Source: Valencia hispanica (lineage: Eukaryota > Chordata > Actinopteri > Cyprinodontiformes > Valenciidae). Taken from it: a stretch of DNA of 64,000 nucleotides. Of this stretch, positions 18,578 through 31,369 are shown piece by piece; position 1 is the first letter of the stretch; each line of letters starts with the position of its first letter. Below the pieces are notes generated by a model. That model saw nothing but the letters and a program-made list of their open reading frames with translations. It did not search any database and was not told the DNA's origin. Made by a program: the position numbers and the translations under genes. The stretch is taken from NCBI GenBank assembly GCA_963556495.2, contig OY747704.1, forward strand, positions 8,301,001 through 8,365,000. Direction: 5' to 3'.

Positions 18578-21500
18578 TGTTTTAGAAGGTGATTTAGAAG
18601 GTGTTATGTTGTAGCTTTTGAAAAGTATAACGACTCCAGATGGATTGGCATCAAAGATGATAGGAAATTCTTTAGGGGTCACAGGAATTTTATAAATAGA
18701 AAGAAGTTCTTGGGAATTAAGTAAATTACCTTCCTTATTGAAAAGCTGATTGATCTTTACAATGCCATTTCTAAACCAAGAGTCAAAAAATAAAGATTTC
18801 TTTTTGTAACAAACCTCGCTATTGTTCCATATAAAATAGCTATTAGGTGAAAAGTTGTGCTTCTAAATGATAGACCAGGCCAAGAGTGTTTTCTTATGAA
18901 AATTTGAGAGAGAGAGACAGGTAAACGATCAATATTATAGTTGCACATTAAGAGAAACTTTAGACCACCCAGATTAGAAAAAATATGACGGGGGATGATA
19001 TTCCCAACAGCATTAGGTTCTTTTAAATAATGTTTGATCCAATTAATCTTTAAAGTGTGGTTTAGAGTAATAGAATCCAGGAAATTTAGGCCACTACTTT
19101 TATAGTTATTCATTAGAACAGATTTTTTAATATAATGAATTTTGTTCTTCCAAACAAATTTGCAGCGCAAATGATCAAGCTCTCTGATAATTTTTTTATC
19201 AGCGTCTAAGGAAATGGCAGCGTAAGTAAGCCTAGAGATACCTTCTCCCTTAGAGAGTAGTATTCTACCTCTTATTAAAAGGTCTCTTTGAAGCCACTGA
19301 TTGAATTGTTTTGCTTCTTTCCAATTTTGCAAAGTTCAGGTTAAATCTTTCTTTTTGTTTTTTTGTTACAACTATTCCCAGGTATCTAATTTTCTCTTTA
19401 ACTGGAATATTGCAAATGGAAGGTAACTCACAGTTCTTGACTGCCATTAATTTGCATTTATTTACGTTTAAATAAAGACCCGAAGCCTTAGAAAATACTT
19501 GAATAATATCAAGAGCAGGGGATATTTGAGAGGAGTCTTATAAAAAAAAGGGTTGTGTCATCAGCCAATTGACTTATAATGCCTTCCCTGTCTGTGATCG
19601 ATATGCCTGCTTGTTTTGATATGGGTGGCTAATAATTCAGTGCATAAAATAAATAAATAAGCACTGATAAGACATCCCTGACGTATCCCATGTTTTAACT
19701 CAAATCTAGGAGATGTGCCATTTTTTTGTTTAATCGAACTATTTCCATTAGCATTTAAAGTTTTGATTGTTCTGCAAAAAAAGTCACCGAAACCAAATTG
19801 TTTTAAACCAAGGGTTTTAAAGATAAATTTTTGTTCAATCGAATCAAACGCTTTGTAGAAGTCCAAAAAGAGGATGAACTGTCATCATGAATTAACCCTG
19901 GGTAATCTAATATGTCAAGTACAAGTCAAATATTGTTAGAAATATGCCTGTTACTCATAAACCCAGACTGTGTCTCATCTATAATACTATCCCAAAAAAA
20001 TTTTTAAGCGCTTAGAAATAATAATAGCTACAATTTTGTAGCGATTATTAAGGTGTCTAATAGGACGCCTATTATCAATCAGTAAAATATCTTTCTTAGG
20101 TTTAGGAATCAGGGTTAAGAGGCCCTGCGTTAGAGTAGGTGGGAGAGCCCCTTTAGTAATACTTTCACAAAACACTTCTAATAAAAACGGAGCTAGTTCT
20201 TCTGAGAAAGATTTATAAAACTCAGAAGCGAGACCATCAACTCCAGGGGATATGTTATCCTTTAAGCAACTAATTGAGTCTATGTTTCCTTTAAAGTGAT
20301 TGGGCTATTACAAAACTTCTGGTCAGCAGTACTAATTGGGGCAATATCAGTTAAAGAGTCAAAAAATAGTTAGTACTGTCTTCACAATATTGAGAGCTAT
20401 ATAATTCTTTATAAAAATTGGAACAGAAGTTTGCAATCCGATTAGCATCATCGCATATTACATTATTTAATCTTAGTTGATGAATATTGTTATTCTTGGA
20501 TTGAGATTTTTCTAATCTAAAAAATGAGTTCTGCTCACCTTCCTCCAGCCATTGTTTTCTGGACCTTACAAATGCCCCTTCAGCTTTAGATTGATAAAGC
20601 ATATCTAGTTTATTTTGATATTCAAATGGATGAATGGATGATGGCTGCATTATCACAGAAATCACCTTTTCTTCTTCATATCATTTGCTTTTTGCCAGAG
20701 CACTACAATGTTTTCTAAAAAATGTCCCATCTTCAAACTTTAGAAGTTACCATTTGCTCCCATATCGTTTTTCTGCCTGGGCCTCGTTCCAAAATTTGTT
20801 TATTAGTTCTTTATCCCCGAGTTTTACCAGTTCATGACACAAAACAGAGCTATTTAGTTTCCAGTATGCACTTTGTTGACGAATCATGGACGAAGGAAGT
20901 AGAGAGATGTTATTTTAGATGGCCTTGTGATCAGTCAACGGGGTTGAAAGAATGTTAACATTTGCATAATCCTTAAGATTGCTTAAAACTAACCAAAATA
21001 AATTCTTGATTGTCTAGTTCTTGTTTTATTGCACCAGGTAAAAATTCTGTCATTTGGGCAATTTATTCTCCAAACATCTATTTAATCAAATCTTTGCATT
21101 AAGGAATTTAGGTTTACACTGGCATTAGATTGAGGTCCTGGTGGCCATCTATCAATAGTGTTGTCCAGAGTGACATTAAAATCACCCCCTATAACGAGAT
21201 AAGCATGAGGAAATCTGGCCAACCAATAACACATTTTCTTTTCTACAATAGAAAGCTAAGTGTTATTATCGGATGTCGAGTTGTGTCCATAAATGTTAAC
21301 TAGAATAACGTAACTGTAAGTGTTCAAAACCTGACATATATAATGACCATTATCATCACAGTCAGTATGTATTATATTCCTGGTAAAAGTGTTTTTTAGA
21401 GTACAAACTCCAGCAGAACGTTGTGTAGCATGTGAGAAAAAGGTTGCATTTCCCCACTGAGATTTCCAAAAGTGCACATCATCAGCTTCTTTTCTTCCAT

Positions 21501-22100
21501 GTGAGACATTTTGAGTTGAGAGACTTTTCCCTTTACCTCATTCATTTGCTTGCAGAGGACATCCAATTCCCCCCTCAGGTTCATGATTTGAACAGAGTTA
21601 ATCTGAACCAAAGTCTTCAGCTCATCTGATCTGGTGTTGATTGTTGACAGAGTGGTGATAATATCAGTGTTAGCCATATCAGGTTTAGCTTTCTTAACAG
21701 GAGGTTTTTCTGGGGTAATGGGCAGAGGAGGAAAGTTCTCTTCACTCAATACAGACAACTTCAGAGTGTCATCACAGGCAGGATAATCGTGGCAGTTGTC
21801 AGTTAGTGCATTGGAAACACCTGCGACCAGTTGCTCCTCCAGTTTCTTAGCCGTGCTTTTTCTCTTCCCACCGGAGCTCGACATAACTTGTTGAAGAAGT
21901 TTTAAGAGTTCAAAAAAGTAGCAAGATAATGAAGAAATTTCAATGCTGAGTCACAGAATGAAGCTATAAGCGTACGAAAGCTGATATTTACATAATAAAA
22001 ATCTATTTGATAGCTGCACGACCACTCACAGTACCATCTTGGCCCCCTCTGATCTTTATGGGGGAACACATCCTGACAGGGAAACACAGATTGATGTAAC
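18578..22100 (-). mobile_element. L1-like (L1/Tx1) LINE, decayed two-ORF copy
   Basis: On the minus strand, ORF1 lies at 21884-21396 (MSSSGGKRKS start, PPLPITPEKPP motif, coiled-coil-like region). It is followed by an APE-type endonuclease fragment (21477-21256), reverse transcriptase fragments (20175-19987, 19866-19561, with LADD active site near 19575-19556) and the post-RT region (19332-18600). Many frameshifts and stops. The ORF2 C-terminus breaks off near 18578 into gypsy RT sequence. Confidence 0.8.
21396..21884 (-). pseudogene. ORF1 of L1-like LINE
   Basis: 162 codons. The N-terminus is basic, with NFPPLPITPEKPPVKKAK near the middle and a heptad-rich region afterwards. A related ORF1, preserving the C-terminal domain instead, lies at 28960-27735. 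No upstream host promoter is evident. Confidence 0.6.
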
Positions 22101-22127
22101 ACCTGTTAGATTCCGGAATTGCGCCGC

Positions 22128-22630
22128 TCAAGGTGGCAGCATGTTGGAGTAGCTCTGTTACTTTGGTTCATATTTTTTTCTTTTTTAAAACTTTAATTCT
22201 TCCATTTCTGGTAGAAACATTGTTTTTGTGGACAACTGTTCTCTCTGGTTTTGAATGCTGTGCAGCTGGAAGGATTTTTGCTGATATTTTTTATTTTTGG
22301 ACATTTGTTATGATGCATAACCATGGCAACAAGGTGGTTTACAACTGGCAGCAGCTGATTAACATCACAAAAGCTCAAATAATACCTCAACTACAGCCAC
22401 AAAACCCTGATGAGTTGAAAAGAAGATGCCATAGATCCAGAGCATCCTCTACATCAGACAACTACAGAGCGTCTTCAGTCAGAGGCTTCTTCAGATCTGC
22501 AGAGCGCTACAAGAGATCATCCCTACCCACAGCCATCAGCATCTACAACAAATCTTTGAAGGAACTTGCATAATGAGTTACAACAACATTTAATTTCCCT
22601 TTGGGATTAATAAAGTAATTTTGAATTGAA
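22128..22630 (+). mobile_element. Short LINE-derived element (head joined to Rex1-like 3' end)
   Basis: Starts CTCAAGGTGGCAGCATGTTG, resembling a LINE 5' UTR. From about 22380 it encodes a stretch (YRASSVRGFFRSAERYKRSS) like the C-terminus of Rex1-type ORF2. It ends AATTTCCCTTTGGGATTAAT followed by (TTGAA)n. The body between head and tail is absent. A piece of the head recurs, inverted, at 62480-62585. Confidence 0.55.
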
Positions 22631-22724
22631 TTTGAATTGAATTAGCGGAAATGCTCTGATGATTCAACTTGTTAGAACACCATATCTTAGGCTAATTCTG
22701 TAGCTGTCGCTCATGTTTATTATT

Positions 22725-24170
22725 CAGTCCCTCCAGGAATTTGCGATGTTGCGATCGTAACTACTAACGCAAATTCAGCCAATCCCCGCGAATTCTGCAA
22801 GTCTCACAATTTTCTACTTTACCGAACTTTTTACCAGTTGTGACTCTCCCTTTCATTATCTAACATCTGACAGTGGCGCATATCATGTACACTCCCTGTT
22901 TCTGATTTGAGTGGGATCGAGAGGGCGAGTCTGGGTATACTGAAAATGTTTTGGTGTCACATCCCCCTAAACCCCTAAAATGCATAAGAAACTATGCTAT
23001 CATCATTTCAGTTCATCTTTCCATATATCTATCTTCTGCTTTGATCCATTACTGACACTACCCTCTGGATTTACCTGGGCTTGGGACCGGCACAAATAGG
23101 AGACTGACTTGTGGCCTGTTGAGGCTGCATATAGGTTGTTTTGTTTTCAGTTTTTTGTCTTTTATTTCATTTATATCTTTTTTATTTCTTTTTTGTGTAT
23201 TTGTTTGTCATTTTTATTTCTTTAGTTCTGTACACAGCATGGCTTATATCAGTCATTATAGCATTGGTCATCTGCTTTTCTGTGCAAAAGTCCTAACACA
23301 TGCATCCATATCTAGGCCTGTTGTTATGGCCTCCTCATAAGCCAGAATAACTAAATTTCTTTTTCTCTCATGTAGCATAGTGTGGCGGAAGGGAGTAAGA
23401 ACACGAGACAAAGTGGAAAAAGAGCTCTGGCATGATGCAGATGATTTTCCATCACATACATGCGATGGAGCTGAGGAAAGGCATTCTTATACCTGTGTAG
23501 ATATTTGAAAACGGTGGAGAGGTCTACAAACTCTACATTGCCATCATCATCAGTCTTTTTGAATTCTTTTTCCAACATTATTTTTGCGGCAAGAATCTCA
23601 TTGGAAAGTTTGTCACTGCACTTCCTGCCATTTTGTGTAGAGGACTTAACATGGCAACATCCAGAAAAGCGAGAGATGGAGGTTAAAGGCAATTAACTGC
23701 TTTCATGAGATCGAGATTGCTTTTGGAGCATCTTGTCTCCATCTCTGCAATGGATATGTCCAAAATGTTGAGAAGAGCTCTCTTCAGAGCCTGGCCAGGA
23801 GTTATGGAGTCTTCTGCATGGCCTATAGTGGACATAACACTACCTGTGAGGGGTGAGCTCATTGTTTGTTTCCTTTAGCAGCTGGTGCAGGAGTGCTCAT
23901 AATGTCTCACTTTCCTCATCTCTCATCTGCTTCAAAGCCAGCAGAGATGCACTGACTACTTCTGAAGCACAGCACAGGTCAGCAGAATGAGCCTGCAACA
24001 TAGCATTTGCAAACTTCAAGGAACCCAGAACCTTTAGGGGGAATTTTCCTATTTCAAAGAAATCATGCCTCCTTAACATCAATAGCCCTGATGCCTCTGT
24101 ACAAATATCAACAGCAGCAGCTCTGTCTTCTCTAACCTCTGACAGGATACTCATAATAGCATCCTAATTC
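22725..24170 (-). mobile_element. hAT-like transposase remnant
   Basis: 22730 onward begins with TCCCTCCAGGAATTTGCGAT, an end typical of a fish hAT-related repeat. Minus-strand frames at 24154-23897 and 23692-23351 read like the hAT C-terminal region and a linked domain (LKFANAMLQAHSADLC; FKYLHRYKNAFPQLH). No catalytic core could be placed. Moderate to low certainty on family. Confidence 0.4.
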
Positions 24171-27100
24171 TCCACATGGCACTTGGTCACATCATGGTGG
24201 CTTGTCCACCTGATCTCCAAAATATGTCCTGCAAGTAGGAAATGAGATTTGTAATCTGGTAAAAAAAACTAAAAAAAACAGCTCAATTGGTCACGCCTAC
24301 AGCCCCTACTGCGATTTGCAAGAATCAACCGCGCCCAGTAGAAAACACCCAATCAGAGCCAGAGCAGTGTCTGATGTCTGACATCTGTCTATCACTCCTC
24401 ACACACACACCGTGATCCGCCCCTCGCTCCGCTACGCAACCGGCTGCAACAGCCTCCTAAAGAGAAACTGTAGGAGCTGAATAAGGGAGGAGGGCATTGG
24501 AGTGCATCGGAGAATGAAGGGGAGTGATGTGAAGCTTTTTTTGTGTTTACATTTTCAAGCAAAGTCTGCTCGCCTCTCTGAGTTACCTACTGCAGCTTTA
24601 AAGTTTAGGAGAATCTTCAAAAATGTGGTCGAAATTCTTTGTCATCTGGTGCTCTGAAATGCCTAGAAAGAAAATGGTGAGACATAGAGAATTTTTTAAA
24701 AGGACGTGTGAATGTCAAAATCCGTGGCTTTCACATGCCCTAAAATCATTTCAGTAGAGCGAAATATGTGACCATGACAGCGAGTGAAAAAATCACGTGG
24801 CTTCCTGCTCTGAGACAATCTAAGCCTCTAATTTAACGAGCGTTTAACTCTAAAAATCAAAATTTGGGGAAAACTTTGGATCGCTTCGAGGCAAATTGTA
24901 AAAAAAAAAACGTAACAGATATCAACATCCCGTCTTCACTTCTGAACAGAGCACGGATTTTCCTACAAACTGAAAGTTTAATAGGGTTTCTAAGTGAACG
25001 TTGTCGCGCAGGAATTTTATGTCTTATTTAAAATATTAATAAGACCCCAGGATCAAAGATCCTCCGGACTGAGAAATCCCTTCTCAGTCAGACTAACTGG
25101 CTTCTGCGCTGCAGGATCTTTTCAGCTTGAGAACATATGTTTAGAATTGGCCACGTGACCAGGGAATCAGACCAACTGATTCCGAGGTCTTCTGGGTAAA
25201 CAGGCCTTTTATTGAGCGAAGTACAATCCCCTTTTCACAATCAACCAATCAGAAACAAACAAATTACAATACACCATTCATGATAGATTCCCTCCAGTGA
25301 TAATACTATTCTCCTAAAAGTTCTTATCAGCTTACTGGAAGAATTTCCCCTGAGGTAAAAAGTCTTCACACCCATGTAGTCACTTTGAAAAACAAATCCC
25401 AATTTCTCAATAACGTATTAAACTTACTCTGGAAGAACAGTTGTGTCAAAAATTACGCATGTCCTAAGTATAATCAAGGACTACACCTGTTGAGTTAATT
25501 CTCACACATTCTATGTGTGACATATTTTAAATACTTGGTGCCTTTAAACTTTAATTGATTAGAGGATTCACAATACTTGTTACTACATCCACCTATGCTA
25601 TTTTCTTTTGACATCTCTTTTTGGAGTGCATGTACCTTAAAAGTAAAATACATAGGCCCTTTAATTTCATTAACATTTAACTTGAATTTAAATGAAACAC
25701 AGAATGTGAACAGTGTGAGACTATCGGCTATCAGGTATCTGGGAGTGTCCTGTGACCAATGCAGCCCTGTACTGAGGGCAAATTTTCTTTAGGGTCAACA
25801 CCCTTTATGGACATTCAAAGAAGGATATCTTTAAAGAACACAGCACAACACTAAACCTCGTTAAACCCAGTCTAAACCAGTTATTCCATACTAAGCATGC
25901 ATTGTGTTGTTTTACCCTTTGATCTGGAGTCGAGGTCACACCTCTTGCCTTATTCTTAACATTCTTGTGATGACAGAAGAAACAACCTTATGCTTGTAAT
26001 TAAAATATTCTCAACAATGTATGTTGACACAGTAAACCTCAAAATAGAGGATTTTTAGGATTTTTATTATTGCTTCGACCCCTGACTCCATTCATTCCTA
26101 TGGGATTTTTTGGGCATGGTTTTTGCCTAATTACATTGCCATGGTAACTTCAATCACCATTAAAAGTAATAGCACACCTTTCAAGATCGAGCCGCACGTT
26201 TTGATATATATATATTGTGGGGGTGCGTGCTACTATAACACTCTTTTAAATAAGATGTACGCTAATCTGACTTTAACCTTTAAATGGAATGATTGGTCTT
26301 CAGAAGTAAGTCTGGCTGCGGAGTCATTGAAATGTATGGGGAAAAAGAACTGGACTGAGATGGTTTTTGACTCAAAGTGTTTTATAATTATTCGGTAAAC
26401 ATACATAAATTCAAGAAATAAAATATTTTGTATTTACAAAGGAGGGAAAACAAATAAAGTTCAGAAATGTCCTTGGAATTTTTCAGATTAATCCATCCGT
26501 CACAAGGTTTCTTTTTCTTGTGGAATCCACAATCAGTCAGTTTCCTTTCACAGTTCGATTCGTTCTCTCTAGTAGCTCGCCATCCAAGGAAGAATCGATA
26601 GCAGAAAAAATCCTGGGGTAAACTAAGAAAAAAAGAGGGAAAGGTAGAGAAAGAAGAGGGGGAAAAAAATCTCCACAAAAATATCTGACCTAAAACAAGG
26701 CCAGAAGGAAAATCAATAATCACACTATTTACATATATACAATATCAAAATACAATACACATTTCCAAATGCCATTTCAATTCTTTAAAAATTTATAGGA
26801 AGTTTATATTTACATTCATCTTTTAATCACGTAATTCTCACTTTAAGCTTAATTTTAATTTTCTTTGTTTCCCAAGTGTATCAATTATTCAGCGGAATTC
26901 TTTTTTCAAACACTTTGCTCAAGAAAATAAGTGATTTAATCAAATATCCAAGACAAGAATAAATGGAAAATAAATAAATTATTCTGTCTGATCTCTAGGG
27001 AAGCGCACTAGAAAAATGTTCCAAGAATTACTGAAGCATGCAGTTAAAATTGCTGTAGATTATTTAAGTACATTACTCATCAAAGAATAGAGACAACATA

Positions 27101-27734
27101 AACACTCTCTGACCCTCAGGCTAAAGCAAGAGAAAATCTGTGATGTAAGTAACAATATTAGTGAAAAAGGTTTCAAATGGGGAAAACAATCAGTGCAGCT
27201 TACCAGCACTCCATTTCTTGAGAAGAAACTACTGCCCTTTAAAATGTCACACACGGTTCAGTCTCTCTTTTCCTCTCGCTGGTTGAATGACAGAGCGGTG
27301 GATCAATTTTACCGTCAGGTAAATGCAGGTGAAGTCTTGAAACAAGGTTAGCACTCATAACACCGAAGACTGGCAGAGAAGAGCTAAAAACCCAGAGCAG
27401 CTGTGACTGAATGATGATGATTCAGAGCTCACACCTGATCAACAGCTGGTAATCAGCGGGTGCTGGTTCTTCTTAAAGGGGAAAGTCCACGAAATGGGGA
27501 GCTTGCTTCAGGTGCATCAATTATGTGGGTTACCTACGGTACGACCCACATTAACAGAGAAAATTTTAGAGTCCAGTTTTGAGGTGAAGAATAATAGGTA
27601 CCTGCCATGCAATTGCATGGGAGGCGGTGCAATGTATTGCACTGTTTCTCCTTGCATTGTAATGGCAGGCCCCAATAATGCTTTGCGTTTAACATTGTTG
27701 CATAAACCGCTAGTATTAGGAGAAAGAAAATAAA
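24171..27734. other. Unassigned intergenic block
   Basis: No host gene recognised. 24280-24620 is GC-rich with a CA tract. 25060-25560 contains an antisense poly(A)-signal context (CCTTTTATTGAGCG) as in an LTR. 26040-26200 and 27270-27480 resemble repeats. The ORF 27494-27733 has a cysteine-rich segment (CNCMGGGAMYC) but no known family. Confidence 0.35.
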
Positions 27735-28960
27735 GGTGTGAATCTGAAGATGATACCACGAGGGGTCTGGTCATCCTTGCATCTTGTTCCAAGCCGGTGG
27801 ACCAGTGGCGGCTGGTGAAAAATATTCTTGGTGGGGCTGTGCTTTTTTTTTTTTTTTTCTTAATCAAACTTGTGCTTTCTGAGCTATTTGCACAATTCCA
27901 GTATTTCCTGAACTAAGTACAGCTCTTTTATTTCCTGTCTTACATTATTGGACAAACTGATTAATCCAGGTAAATACAATATTGCACAAACTAGTTTAGA
28001 ACCAAACTGGAAACAAATAACTTATTAGGTTTACACAAAAATTGTACACACAAAGCTGTTAACTCTTACAGCAGCGCCCCCTTGTGGCAGAGAAATCACA
28101 CTGCCAATGTCACCACCAGATATCTTGCCCGCCCTCACACCAGCCTTGGGGCGATTTCTCTATCGCCCTTCATGCGGCCGAATCAACGACGCTGATTGGT
28201 TAAATTCCTGTTGCTATGTGTGAATTTCTTGTCAGTGATTGGCTGGCTGCTGCACTGCTTGGGGCGATCTTTCTGTCGGCCCAATTAATGCAGCGGGAGC
28301 TTTTTCTCCGAAAATGATATATATTTTTGTATATGATACTTTGTTTCGAATTTAAACACACAATTAACTCAGAATATGTGATTATTGGTAATAAAAATTA
28401 AAAAAATAAATAAAAAACACTTTGGAAACACTGGGGGGGGGGGGGGCGGTGCCCCATCGCCCTCTATTGGCCAGCCCACACTGCGGTGGACCGTATCAAT
28501 AACATCGGGAAATTTATCATTTTCTGCGAGTAACACTTGTCGGCAGATGCTGATGACCTTCTCACGTACATTTTCCTTTTCAGCCACTGGGAGCCTTTGT
28601 AGCCTCAGGTTCCATCGTCACCCATATGCTTCTAGGTCAGCTATACGATTCATGCATTTCTGGGTAGTCACTTCGCATTTCTCCAAGAATGACCATCTTT
28701 TCATTTATCATTTAGATATCAGAATGCAAGGCTTCCACCATTTTCTCCAGTCCATCACTTTTTGGCAAGAGGAGGCTTACTTGGAATAACAGGTAGTGGC
28801 GGGAATTCGTCATTATGCATATTGCTAGCGTTCCCCATCTCAAAGCTGTAGTTGTGCTCACTAGCATGTAGGCTGATTGCATTATCACCTCCTTTGCTGG
28901 AGTCTCTCCTGGCATATTTAGGCATTCTTCCAGGTGTAGCCACACAAACCTTGTTAAGGA
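27735..28960 (-). pseudogene. L1-like ORF1 fragment split by a MITE
   Basis: On the minus strand, 28943-28755 gives the N-terminal part with FPPLPVIPSKPP. 28587-28492 gives the start of the C-terminal domain (VREKVISICRQVLL..., DVIDTVHR). The frame resumes beyond the insertion at 27794-27735 (CKDDQTPRGIIFRF). It is interrupted exactly by the 681-bp element at 27803-28483. Confidence 0.7.
27803..28483. mobile_element. hAT-type MITE with 8-bp target duplication
   Basis: Ends CAGTGGCGGCTGG and CCAGCCCACACTG are imperfect inverted repeats. They are flanked by the exact duplication CGGTGGAC (27795-27802 and 28484-28491), typical of hAT insertions. It has no transposase. It includes a 14-G run at 28433-28446 and a T-rich tract near 27844-27860. 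Confidence 0.85.
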
Positions 28961-29277
28961 GACGATCAGAAACTCGTATCAGTTTTATTCTTCACTCGTG
29001 TTGAGTCATAAGAGTAGAAAAAAAGTTGTACTTCAGAAGTTGTGCTGAGATCCCTACAAAATCTGACCTAATGCAGACAGCTATAGCGCAGGGCAAAACC
29101 GAACCGCCCGCGAAACCTGCCGCTGCAAAGTGCAGCAAAGAATGAGGTGTTCCAAACTTCATGAACAGTTTAAAACACATGCAAACATATTTTAAAACGA
29201 GCACACATACTGCAATGGCTTTAAAGTCATTTTACCTGGCGTTTTAATCAACCACTAACCTGTAAGATACATAAAAC
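28961..29277. other. Spacer between L1 fragment and gypsy LTR
   Basis: 317 bases without recognisable coding content; 28961-29000 may be L1 5' leader. Confidence 0.35.
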
Positions 29278-29573
29278 CACAGCAGCATTGAAGATACAGC
29301 AGCACCATTTGTCGTTCAGATTGCGTCTGATGAGAAGGTAGAAGCTCCCCACCTACTGCAACCTGGTGCTGCACCAGTCCACAAAACAAAGGTTCTGCTT
29401 GGATGCTGCTTGTATTTTTATCCCATTTCTGCAGTCCATACATGTAAAATACAGGACCATAAAAATAATTCCAAAAAAAGCAATAAATTACTCTGAAAAA
29501 TAAAAGAAAATTATAATAATTTTCATTAACACAGAGTGGTCACACAACTCTTTTGGGTGTACTACACACTCTA
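29278..29573 (-). repeat. 3' LTR of gypsy element
   Basis: Shares GAAGATACAGCAGCACCATT and long further stretches with 34560-34862, with scattered substitutions and small indels. Boundaries are accurate to a few bases. Confidence 0.8.
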
Positions 29574-31369
29574 CCTCAAACAAAAGTGGCTCCTGACATT
29601 TGAAATTGCCAAAACAACTTTCCATTCATCTTCACAGTTACATTGTAACAAATGAAATCATAGAACACATATTGTGAACCCAAAAACGTACAAAACCTTA
29701 TGATTACTGATTTTATCAGTATATTTGACTGTTCAATAACAGGGCATATGATAGACGCCATGAGGATTAATGGGTGAACAGATGGATGGAGGTTGAAAAT
29801 AGATCAAATATGTCTGTAGCTGGTTTTGAGTGTAATTTAAAGGCTGGATATCTAGTGCATTGACCACAAACGTGGCTGGGAGGTTGGGTGTCCAAGGAAG
29901 TAGTAAGTCGGAATCTGACCTGGTCTTTTCTCTCTAGAAGAGAGTCTTAACCATGTCTGGGAGTTTGTCCCAGGGGCATGAATTTCCATATCTTGGGGTA
30001 TTTCTTGGGGATCGTGTACTCCTCGTGGCTCTAGTCCCTCATCTTGCTCTCCTTGTAGTTCTCCCACAACCCTTCCTCCTCCAGATGCAAGCTCCACAAC
30101 GACTGTCCTTTCCAGGTGGGGTCTTGGTTTAGGGTGAATCTGAGGCTCACTGGAAATACTCTGTTGGAGTGTATTGGGATTGAGTGTCTGTCTTGGCAGT
30201 CGAAACCAGTATTGTGGGGCTCCATCTTCCTCATCTGAATCACTTGTTCCAGTATCACAAAACTGCTGAATCGCAGTAGGTTTTGCCTGTCTTAGTTTTC
30301 TCTTTCTCTATGTTGGTTGGTTTTCAGCTGGTAGTTCCGCAGGTAAGTCATTTACTTGGAACATCAAGTTTCTATGGAGAGTGCGAACAGGACTTTCTCC
30401 TGCCTCTGGGCTCACCTTGTAGACTGGATTGTCACCAAGCTGCTCTCTCACAATATAGACTGCTCCTTCCCAATAGGGTTTTAGTTTGCATGATCCTCCT
30501 CTTTCAGCAAAATGTTGTTCTAAGACCCTGTCGCCTGGCTGTAAGATCACACCTCTGTTCCTTCAATCATAGTAATGTTTTCCCTTTGCACTTGACTGTT
30601 GTCACTGGCTATCTTGTATGCTTCTGACATGCTGTCTTCCCATTTCACAGCATAGCCTTTCACTGTGTCTGTTTCACCTTTGTCTAATAACCCAAAGAGG
30701 AGATTGACAGGGAGGCGTGGATGATGGCCATACAATAAGTAGTATGGGGAGAACTCCGTTGCCTCGTGCTTTGTGCAATTGTAGGCATGAATGACATGTG
30801 GCAAATTATCCTTCCAGTTTTCTCTCTCTTTTTCATCAAGTGTCTTTAGCATTTGCAGAAGTGTGCAGTTTAACCTTTTTGCAGGGTTCCGTATAGAGTT
30901 GCCAACTGTCCCGTATTAGCTGGGACATCCTTTATATTTATCTAATTTGGCTTGTCCCATACGGGAAGTCACTTGTCGCTTATAATGAGTTGTGCTTATG
31001 TTTCCTCTGAATGTTTACGCTGCTGTTACACTCTTACCACTAGATGGCAGTCAGACTTCATAGAGGACAGATTTCATGCGCCAATTCAGCTAGTGACATC
31101 AAATCAAGACTTTGAGTGAAGTCAGTTTGTGGAGTGAATTTGGGAGCTGTTTTGGAAATATGGATAAACCATCAAAAAAGAAAAGACTGAGTAGCTACAA
31201 TAAATATTTTGAGATATTAAGATATTTTGAATGAGCTGTCTCCACAAGAAGGTGAGCCTGTGTATTTTTCTATTGCCACAGATGCCTCAAATAAAGGAAA
31301 TAGAAAGATTTTTCCGGTGTGCGTCAGATATTTCTTCGTGTCTGAAGGAGTAAAGTGTAAGTTAGGTGT

